NCBI GenBank assembly: GCA_037127315.1
Contig: JBBBDQ010001944.1
Location: 1,145,001-1,209,000 of the forward strand
Direction of reading: 5' to 3'
Origin: Ascarosepion bandense
Taxonomy: Eukaryota > Mollusca > Cephalopoda > Sepiida > Sepiidae
Length of the DNA stretch: 64,000 nt
In this document: piece by piece, positions 55,574 to 64,000 of the stretch
Layout: every line of letters begins with the position of its first letter
How positions within the stretch are numbered: position 1 is the stretch's first letter
Position numbers and translations under genes: made by a program
The notes under the pieces: generated by a model
Database searches by the model: none
The model's input: only the letters and a program-made list of their open reading frames with translations
What the model was told of the DNA's origin: nothing

Positions 55574-56425
55574 ACTAAAACACTCAAAATAAATCGAGCA
55601 CACGAAAAAAATGATTCAAACGGCAAAAAGCTTTCTTTTTTTCACAAATCAGTGTGAAAATCATATTCTAGATCCTGATTGGTCATCAAATCGCAAAATT
55701 CAAAATACGTCAGAGAAACAGTTTTTCCACAGCTAAAGAAAAAATTTTTCGCCGGAGCCACGACACGTGACTGGATTTAATATTTAAATATGGCCTCTAA
55801 CCGGATTACAGCAGTCAGTCAGGGGAAGCGATTAGCTGACGCCTCTCCACGATGTAAGGAAGAAACCTAAAACTGACTCATTCACGCCATTCTGGTTACG
55901 TCACATATCCATTCTACCTCTTCGTCCAATTTTCTCTCTACATTTTCACACTACGCCGCTAAAGAGGACAGCACACAACCAAATGGACACACGTGTTGAA
56001 GATCACTCCTCTCTCTCTCACTCTCTCTCTCCCTCTCTCTCTCTCCCTCTCAAAACCTGTCGTGGCCTACTAAAAAGAGGAAGGAACAAAGCTTTTACAA
56101 TCCGCTGCTACAGAAATATAAACTCTAAACTTCTGCGAACACTTCAAATGCATACAATACTACTACGAATAATTTTAACTACAAAACAGCATGCATTTTC
56201 TCAATGAACATTTTTCTTTCATTTACGAATTTCATTTATACTTTTTCTTCTTACATTCTGTCATGCTGTAAATAAATCATTGCTTTAGAATACACACGAA
56301 ATATTTTATCCTTTCACATTTCAACATTCGACTTTCTGATATTTAGATTATGGGGACTTCGGACGTGTTTGACACAAGGCGAATTAACTAAGTATCACCG
56401 AGGCCACTACAGCGGTAAGTATATG
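55574..56425. other. Unassigned sequence with (CT)n
   Basis: CT-rich tract at 56010-56050. No gene recognised. Confidence 0.5.
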
Positions 56426-56429
56426 TTTT

Positions 56430-56925
56430 TTGTTTCCCATCCTCAAAGAATGGATAGAAGTTAAAATTTCCAGTAGGAAAATGTCAAGAAGGGAAGAAGT
56501 AGTAATGACTAGACTTCAAATAGACCACACCGCTGTCACCCATTCACACCTACTAAAAAGTAAGGAGGCACAAATTTGCATTCCATGTCAACAGATCTAC
56601 ACTGCGAAACATATACTAACAAGCTGCATAAATCTTGAACAAATGCGATTAAGATACTATCAAGAAAGCAGTCTGAAAGACACCTTCAACAATGCTTACC
56701 CAAATGACCTTTTAGAATTTCTAAAAGCAACAAAATTAAATTATATAACAAAATATAGTTGTAAAAGAAGATAGCATATAACCATCACACATCAAATCAC
56801 AACACCTCTACTTATATTTCGACAGCAATACTCACAAAAGATCAACAAGCAAAAAACAAAAACAAAAAAATTCTTCAGCATTAAATGATCCAAAAGGATA
56901 GATATGTTGGTAAAACAAACAACTA
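56430..56925 (+). pseudogene. I-type LINE C-terminal domain and 3' tail
   Basis: The frame 56430-56774 reads SRREEVVMTRLQIDHTAVTH and SHLLKSKE, then the CCHC finger CIPCQQIYTAKHILTSC (C-x2-C-x7-H-x4-C), then NAYPNDLLEFLKATKLNYI. This matches the C-terminus after the RNase H domain in I/R1-like non-LTR elements. The 3' tail (56878-56925) has GCATTAAATGATCCAAAAGG and ATATGTTGGTAAAAC. 5' truncated; the remaining frame is open. Confidence 0.75.
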
Positions 56926-56991
56926 AACTAAACCAAATTTTTGTGTTAATGGAAATGGAATAGAAAGACGTGAAGTAATTTATGTATCAAA

Positions 56992-57653
56992 TTTAAACTT
57001 ATTTATAAATGGAACTTTGTGTGTGTGTGCGTGTGTGTTTGTGTGTGTATGTTTGTGTGTCCGTTACCTATAGACTCCGAAACGGATGAACCGGTTTTCT
57101 TGAAAATTGACCAGTTGTACTATAAGCGTCTGCGAGTGTTCTTAGCTAGGTTTTGTGTCGAGGTACCATCAATGAATATCGAAGATCGATAATCGAAAAA
57201 ATCGGGTTATAGAAGGAGTGTTTCGATTTTAATCAAATTTGATACACTCATAGAAAAATACATAAGAAATTAGATGTTTGTGTGTGTGTCTGTTTATCTG
57301 CCTATATGTCTGTATTTTTTCAGTCCTTTTATTTTAGTTTTTGCTTCGAGTTTGGCTCTAAGTAGAAATAATTGTAATTCTTAGTCTCAGCTATGGTACC
57401 ATTTAATCAGAGAACTTATTTAGCCTTCAAAATTTAGTTTACGACGAAAACAACTTATTTGATATCGATAGCAGGAAATCAAAATTTGACTTACATCCAT
57501 TCATTTTTCTTTCAGTCTACGGTTTCGCTTTAACTGGGAACAACACTTGCTTTTTCGTCTTTCGTGCCAACGTCCAAAGGGTCTGAGCTCCAGGTTCGCG
57601 GGTTAGTTTTAAATCTTTCATTGCACCCGAGCAACGCCGGGCTATACTGCTAG
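56992..57653 (+). mobile_element. Non-autonomous Helitron, complete, plus strand
   Basis: The 5' end is TTTAAACTTATTTATAAATGG after A (one change from the TC start of the other two copies). The 3' end is hairpin CCCGAGCAACGCCGGG, CTATACTG then CTAG with T next. Length is 662 bp. It shares CCGAAACGGATGAACCGG, TTTGATACACTCATAG and CGTCTTTCGTGCCAACGTCC with 29262-29973. Confidence 0.88.
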
Positions 57654-57865
57654 TTAAGTTATAAGTGAAATAAAATTGATCCTCGATTATGGCTAAAGGT
57701 TAAACCAAAACGCTTGAATAAATAAAACATTCGGACATTTTTTTATCATTTAAGTTCTGTAAAGAAATTATAAGATTACATAAAAATTATATAAAAACGT
57801 TAAACATTATACGGTTTGAGTCATTTTTAACGAAACTTGTATAAAAGAATGGCCGCTGCCTGAAT

Positions 57866-57868
<3 letters not shown>

Positions 57869-57920
<52 letters not shown>
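57869..57920. repeat. (AT)n microsatellite
   Basis: About 50 bp of AT dinucleotides. Confidence 0.95.
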
Positions 57921-57922
<2 letters not shown>

Positions 57923-58109
57923 AAAGTATAAAATGTGTCACTTAGGTGATTAAAATAATAATCGTTACCTATACTCCAGATTTTCATAGAAGAGTCTTTG
58001 TGCAATTGTTCAGTCAATTTTCTCGTATTTGCCATTGTTCTATTTGCGATACTTCAGTGCAGATATGGTTATTTGCATGAATCTAAAATTGTGTTAAATA
58101 GGCTTGATT

Positions 58110-58250
58110 TGACTTCGTTTTAACTGTTGGTCATTCGAGAGGTCTTAGAAGTGCCAGATCAATTGGTGGCTTAACCTATGTGGATAGGGGTAGTAGTTTC
58201 GAATGACACACATTTTTGTAACACAAATTTAATCAGGCCGGTAGAAATAA
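58110..58250 (+). mobile_element. tRNA-derived SINE-like repeat, member 2 of a pair
   Basis: GATCAATTGGTGGCTTAACC, GTAGTTTCGAATGACACACA and GGCCGGTAGAAATAAATA correspond in order to the repeat at 40540-40700. Confidence 0.5.
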
Positions 58251-58535
58251 ATATATAATACTGTTTGATTATAAACAAAATATTTACTTAAATAAGAGTA
58301 CCGATCAAAAATAATGTTCAACCAAATAATTATATATATATACATATATTAGGCAAGTAGCATTTTATCGTAAAATGCTCGATATTGGGGTGAAGATAAA
58401 GTGTGATAGATTTAGTGTAAATAATTTGTGATTTGAACATGGGTAAAAGACAGACCGATTGAGGAAGGCATTTTAACGAAACTTCGAAGTCGGCACGAAC
58501 CTGCTCAGTTTAAGTGACAAATTATTTAAACTTAA

Positions 58536-58544
58536 ACGATAGAG

Positions 58545-58584
<40 letters not shown>

Positions 58585-58596
58585 CATGGAATGACC

Positions 58597-58673
<77 letters not shown>
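58536..58673. repeat. (GATA)n with a different spacer
   Basis: Two GATA blocks separated by TCATGGAATGACCAA, a spacer unlike those at 44-46 kb. GATTTGTAAT follows the array; GGATTTGTAAT precedes the array at 44.39 kb. Confidence 0.95.
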
Positions 58674-59187
58674 TTGTAATGCCTAAAAAACTAAAGTCGA
58701 TTAACGCATTATTTTATTTTTTAATCTGTGGCTAATGCATGAATTATGGAAAGCGCTGGTCTTAAAATTTCTAAAATATAAATTTACTTGTAAATATTAA
58801 AATTTAGAGAAAGGTAAATGCATGCAGCACATGAACTAAACGATTTAATGGCCAAAGAACCGATGAATAACACAAGTATAAAATCTACTGCAAAATATTT
58901 ATGAGGCATGCTGAAAATTCCTAAGCTCTCTCGAGAATCAATTCGTCAGCAAAAAATAAATCAAATGATTGTTTATATTTTTTTTTATAAGTAGCTTGGT
59001 TAACTTATCAACATTGCATTAGAAGCCCAATGGCATTTTTGCTATTTACATTACATGGTGCGTAACGTAAGATGGAACAAACTGCGTCAATAATTCCTGC
59101 AATTCGGTATTTAAGAAATAAAGTTTATGGAAAATAAAGTAAATTCGCGAAAAATTAAATACTCAGAAAAAAATCAAGAAAACTATG

Positions 59188-59223
<36 letters not shown>

Positions 59224-59548
59224 AAATTATTTATGCAGTTGTAAACTTGAGAAAATACAGGTGTTTAACTCAGGAAATTTTATTTAATAACATTATGTCT
59301 CAGATTTACATGTATATGTAGTTTCTTTTGTGTATATATTATATATACAATGTCACCTTCTATAACTATATACATACATATATATATATGTGTCTGTGTG
59401 TGTATGTCTGTGTGTGTGTGTGTATGACCATGGATATGTATATATTTATATATATGGGGAAGTGAAAAGCGTTTACAGTTATACTAAATGTGAATAGCGT
59501 ACATGATTGATTGTGCCATGAGATTATTATTATCATAATGTAGTGTAC

Positions 59549-59582
<34 letters not shown>

Positions 59583-59682
59583 ATTAAGTGAATACCGTAC
59601 AGTAAAAAACAACTATTACCCTTAAAAGATTCTGGTCGTAATATCACACGAAAAGCAATGAAACTGATTGGCAATGTTACTT

Positions 59683-59718
<36 letters not shown>

Positions 59719-60051
59719 TATGGCCAACAATCTTTCATTTCAGCATGTTTCGTTGAAAATGACCGTCAAGGAAGATTTTATTAATTTTTAAATTTTTTCA
59801 TTCTTACTTTTCTTCTTAAAAAAATTCCATAATCATTATATTTCCAAGAGTTTTCAGCTACTGCACTGGCCATTCTTTTATGTTTCCAATGTGAATGTTT
59901 TTACTTCTGTTTCTACTGTAACGTAATTTACTTATGTTTTTAAAGAGCATTCTTTCAAACCTCTCACGTGCCAAGCGTTATTAGAAATCGCGTAAGCGTT
60001 TTTTCTTAAAACTCACAAATTAATAAAATCTTCCTTGCTAATCATTTTCGC

Positions 60052-60097
<46 letters not shown>
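58674..60097. other. Unassigned sequence with several AT/GT microsatellites
   Basis: AT tracts at 59191-59220, 59552-59580, 59684-59721 and 60054-60097, and a GT-rich patch near 59390-59425. No coding region or transposon domain recognised. Confidence 0.7.
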
Positions 60098-60099
<2 letters not shown>

Positions 60100-63072
60100 C
60101 TCTTGGGTGAAACCGGCATTGATGCTTTTATCCGACTCAAATCTCATTCTTCTCCATTGTTCTCTCCTGCTTGCTCGGCCGCCATTGCCCCCCAGGAACT
60201 ACTTCTTCCGGCTTTACCGTAGTGACGCGTCTGAACATAATAGGGGCCTTTTTGTGTCTGCTAGAAATGAATGTAAGCGAGTCCTAAATGATGCAATGCT
60301 GTTGTTTGCTAATAGAATGAATCAACGTATAGCACCCTGCAAGAATAGCTCTAAAGACAGCTGGCGGTTCAGCAAATGTGTGCTAAACAACAGCAAAACC
60401 TCGATCCCTCCATTTATTTTGAAGTTCTTACATCCACTGGAGGCAAGGCTGAATGCTTTGCAGGCAAATTCTCCGCACTTGTCCCATCTGGTATACCCAC
60501 ACCCGATGTCCTACATAGAACTGATGCTTAACTGAGTAATATATACATAACTCCTCTCTGGTCCCTAAAACTATTTCTATCCTAGAAACTTATAAAGCAA
60601 GTGGATGTGATGTTATTCCAGTCATCTAACTACTATCAAAGAGCAAACTGGGAGGCGTTCCGTGACTTCTTTTGTGATGTCACTTGGAACAAAGTTTTTA
60701 GTATCCCTGTTGAAGACTGCGATTCCGATGTCTTCTCCTGGGTGAAAGCCGACATCGATACTTCTATCCTATCCTGAAAGTTCCGACTTGTTTCATTCTT
60801 CTTCTGGTTCTCTCCTGCTTGCTCGGCCGCCATTCCACACAGGAATCACTTTTTCCGGCCTTACCGGAGAGACGCGTCTTTCTATAATAGACACCTTTTT
60901 GTTTCTGCTCGCAATGATTACAAGCGAGTCCTAAATGATGCTAAGCTGTTGTTTGTTAATAGAACGAAGCAACATAAGATTAGCTCTAAGGACTACTGGC
61001 AGGTCTGCAAAAATGTGAGAACCAACTGCAAATTTCGATCCCTCCACTACTCAATAATTTCGAGGTTCTCACATCTACAGCTTTACTCGCAAATTCTCTT
61101 GGGATTCTACACTTGAAACATCTAGAGTACTCACACCCGACTTTTCTACTAGAACAGAGGCCCAGCTGAGTGATATATACATAACCCTCTCCCTGGTCTC
61201 TAAGATTATTTCTAAGCTTGACTCCCATAAAGTAAGTGGCTGTGATAGTATTCCAGTCATCGATCTTGAGAAATGTGCCCCTGAACTCTGTCCTGTCCTC
61301 TCAAAACTTTATAGCTATTGCTTTGCTGCTTCTTGCTTCCCTTCTTGTTGGAAGTCCTCCTTTGTAATTCCTGTCTTTAGAAAATCTGAGGAGTCCTCGG
61401 AAACTTCTATCGACCTATTAGCTTCTTACCATTTTTTGGAAAAGTGTTTGGGGCTATTATCAATGCTGAAATGATTCAGAATCTCACATCCAAGAAATTA
61501 TTTTCTGACAAGCAGTATGGCTTCCGCTTCGCCGGATATACTGCTAATATGCTCATAGTCCTTACCGAGTACATATATCAGGCCCTTGATATGAACGAAG
61601 AAGCCGCGGGTGTTGCCCTAGATATCTCGAAAGCGTTTGATAGGGTTTAGTATGGTGGCCTTCTGCGTAAACTACAGCGTTATAATGTAACTAGACGATT
61701 GTTTGATTTAATCCAATCATTTCTGACAAATCGCAAAATGATAGTCGTTCTAAATTGGCACACTTTCATGCAAACGCCAGTGTCCCTCATGACTCTATCC
61801 TAGATCATACGTTCTTCCAGATATTTATCAGTTGTCTTCCTGATGTAGTCGTTTCCCAAATCTGCATCTACGCAGATAATACCACCATCTACTCTCGTCT
61901 TAATAAGTAATCTGCCTTAGCTGACAAAGTAATCTAGTCTCCACCCTAGGAAATGACCTCCAATGATTAATTGGGGTAAGTTATGACTTGTAAATTTTAA
62001 TGTTTTCAAAACAAAGTTAACCACCATAGGGAAGCTTTCTTACCTATCGTTAACATGAATCGCACTCGTCTCTCTGAAAGCAATACACTGTGCCTCCTTG
62101 GCCTCACACTCTAAGCCGATCTCAACTCGAATTCAATATATTGAATTATTAGTTACATCAAGACAGAAAGTGTTTCTCATCAGAACCCATATAGCACATT
62201 TAAAAATCACCCATTTTTCAGTGCATTGAATACTGATGCCATATCTATTCAGGTGCTCCTGTTGTTCATTTCGGGATTCTTGACAAAATCCAAAGGAGAT
62301 TCTGCAATGTAATTGGTTCCGATTTCGCTGCTCACGTTCAGCCACTTTCTCACCGACGGAATATGGTTTCCCGCTACAAGTATTTTTCAAGGATTCGGCT
62401 CTGACAAGCTTTATTCCCTGGTGCACCGCCCTCATCAGTTTATCCATGCAACTACATTGTTAAATAGGTCCCAGATTTTACCGTCAAAACAGGCAAATAT
62501 AATCGCCAATTCTACTCGATAAGTTTCTTTCCTCGCATTTACCGCCTGTGGAACTCCCTCTCTATGCTTGATACCATGATATCTACAATGTCCAAAAGTT
62601 TAAATACAATGTTAATTGCCATCTTCTATCTTCGTGGATAGGATATGTGCTGTGATGCAGTGAATATTGGCTCGAAACGTAAAATCGTGGAGTTGAGTTC
62701 GAATCCTAGTCGAATTCCTTACGCGCAAATACCCTTGGGAAAGTCATGAATCCGACTCTTCCCTCTAGTTATGGGTTAAATAACAGAACAGATTAAGTTC
62801 TATAGCCTTGGCTGGCAACCAGTCTACTGCGGAATATAATGGCAACCAAATGCGGGATAATCTTCTGTTCAGTCAGTCATGTCTCTTTCAAGACATGATC
62901 GCCAAACGCGTGTATCACGTATGGCACTGACTGTCTTCGTGACTCCCACCTTTCTCTTACCCTTTCTACAACATCACCTATACTATTTTCTTTTCTGTTA
63001 TCCTTCTTCTTTCACTGTAAACCCCTGCTAACCTGCGTACTAGTGACAATATTGCCTTGCTTGAGGTGAAAT

Positions 63073-63075
<3 letters not shown>
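60098..63075 (+). pseudogene. LINE-A copy, longest in window, with partial tandem duplication and nested SINE
   Basis: A long 5' segment (frame 60035-60535: PPRNYFFRLYRSDASEHNRG, NECKRVLNDAMLLFANRMNQ, SSKDSWRFSKCVLNN) is present twice, at 60098-60626 and 60735-61260. The reverse transcriptase follows: EKCAPELCPVLSKL-like sequence, SWKSSFVIPVFRK, the frame 61444-61650 with LFSDKQYGFRFAGYT and ALDISKAFDRV then a stop, LLRKLQRYNVTRRLFDLI, and IYADNTTIYSRLNK, where the second catalytic Asp is Asn. The C-terminal region extends to 62636. A SINE occupies 62637-62933, and the 3' UTR resumes to 63075 (GCCTTGCTTGAGGTGAAATC). Many stops and shifts. Confidence 0.88.
62637..62933 (+). mobile_element. tRNA-derived SINE, copy I, nested in LINE-A
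   Basis: Head GTGATGCAGTGAATATTGGC, GAGTTCGAATCCTAG (B box) and the end CGTATGGCACTGACTG. An 8-bp duplication TCTTCGTG lies at 62629-62636 and 62934-62941. LINE sequence continues on both sides. Confidence 0.92.

Positions 63076-63133
<58 letters not shown>
63074..63133. repeat. (AT)n microsatellite
   Basis: About 60 bp of AT starting right at the LINE-A 3' end. Confidence 0.95.
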
Positions 63134-63136
<3 letters not shown>

Positions 63137-63169
63137 GAATGTATATTATGTTTAATCATGAACCGTTAT

Positions 63170-63640
63170 AAACATCGTATTTTGGCCTGTATCTTGTGTT
63201 GATATAAGACATTGCTGTGCAACGATAAGACAAAAATACTGACTCATACACACAGTAAAAAGAACCCTCAGACATTGGAAGCCATCTACATGAAATCAAA
63301 ATAACACACACTTAATAAAATCGCATTTCATTCTGGTCACAACACATTATATTGCATTTAGACATATGGTTCTGTTAATATTTCGGTCTCTCATAGAACC
63401 GCATTACAAACTTACAAACTGCGTCCGCTATTCAATACTGTTATCGTTGCATAGCAAAGTTTTATGTGACACAAGCTAAAGTCATCGTTGATAGTGGATG
63501 TCTTCATGTTAACGTCTCTGTAACTTCTTTGAAGATGACTCATGTGAGCCGAAAACTTAGAGCCAGCATGATAAAAAATATCCTAATGTTGAACAATTTT
63601 TTCTTTATTTTCACCTGAAATTGACGCCAAACTACTTGAT
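63170..63640 (+). pseudogene. Penelope-like element 3' end
   Basis: THTHSKKNPQTLEAIYMKS then stop, LNKIAFHSGHNTLYCI then stop, followed by the UTR with TCTTTGAAGATGACTCATGT and GAGCCGAAAACTTAGAGCC. It matches 41.1-41.5 kb and 38.85-39.2 kb. Confidence 0.75.
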
Positions 63641-63645
63641 ACACA

Positions 63646-63676
<31 letters not shown>

Positions 63677-63699
63677 GTCATCCAAACAGACAAATCTAT

Positions 63700-63788
63700 T
63701 TTGCTGTATCACAGCACATCAGTACGGTTAGACATCCGATTGCTTATCAACCTAGGATTGAAACCCGTCTGAATTGGCGTCAGTCGGA
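63700..63788 (-). mobile_element. tRNA-like SINE head, minus strand
   Basis: On the minus strand: CGACTGACGCCAATTCAGAC, GGGTTTCAATCCTAGG (B box), AAGCAATCGGATGTCTAACC and GTACTGATGTGCTGTGATAC. It matches the repeat at 51421-51525. Confidence 0.55.
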
Positions 63789-63811
63789 TATATATATATA
63801 TATCACAGCAG

Positions 63812-63856
<45 letters not shown>

Positions 63857-63917
63857 AGCAGCGATGTGTAAATTGTGGTAATTTTATATTTTTCATTTGC
63901 GTTGTATTTTTTTTTTG

Positions 63918-63955
<38 letters not shown>
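63789..63955. repeat. AT and GT microsatellites with duplicated 13-mer
   Basis: (AT)n blocks separated by TCACAGCAGCGAT, present at about 63803 and 63853, then T and GT runs. Confidence 0.9.
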
Positions 63956-63957
<2 letters not shown>

Positions 63958-64000
63958 GTGGGGTGTCAGCTGCGCAATATGATAGAATCAAGTGGGTCCC

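Overview
This window looks like repeat-dominated, gene-free nuclear DNA from a metazoan, most probably a coleoid cephalopod (octopus type). I infer this from the mix of AT-rich sequence, long AT, GT and GATA microsatellites, many copies of a tRNA-derived SINE ending in CTGACTAA, several non-LTR retrotransposon families, Penelope-like elements and Ty3/Gypsy LTR elements. No host protein-coding exon, rRNA or functional tRNA could be supported. Almost every open frame longer than 60 codons is either a decayed transposon fragment or a microsatellite read in frame.

Layout. 0-4 kb: simple repeats, a Penelope-like fragment, a hammerhead-like motif, a LINE tail and a SINE head. 4-9.4 kb: three same-strand copies of one endonuclease/reverse-transcriptase LINE family, a mariner-like transposase pseudogene, a perfect 96-bp-arm palindrome and a SINE. 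10.5-20.4 kb: many copies of a second LINE family (Jockey/CR1-like reverse transcriptase, tail GCCTTGCTCGGGGTGA), one carrying a 316-bp hAT miniature element; also two minisatellites, a 643-bp foldback element and a Helitron 5' piece. 20.4-21.4 kb: a ~970-bp TTTC/GTTC array. 23-30 kb: LINE tails, a ~27-bp minisatellite split by a SINE, an eight-copy 128-bp satellite and a complete non-autonomous Helitron. 31.8-37.0 kb: a complete but decayed Ty3/Gypsy element on the minus strand. 37.7-42.3 kb: two Penelope-like relics, one invaded by a LINE. 44.4-46.5 kb: GATA arrays with a recurring spacer, around a second mariner-like pseudogene. 47-54 kb: a Tc1 fragment, more SINE/LINE pieces and an inverted repeat with hammerhead-like cores. 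54.8-55.6 kb: an LTR made of tandem hairpin cassettes. 56.4-57.7 kb: the C-terminus of an I-type LINE and a second complete Helitron. 60.1-63.1 kb: the longest LINE copy, with an internal partial duplication and a nested SINE. 63.2-64 kb: another Penelope-like 3' end and SINE/AT repeats.

The elements do not form a pathway. What can be read is an order of insertion: SINE into LINE, SINE into minisatellite, hAT into LINE, LINE into Penelope, and foldback element and LINE into minisatellite, several with target-site duplications. Tandem arrays also appear to have grown out of transposon sequence. The most interesting signals are the satellite resembling a LINE 3' tail, the hammerhead-like cores linked to Penelope-type sequences, the hairpin-cassette LTR, and the foldback elements.
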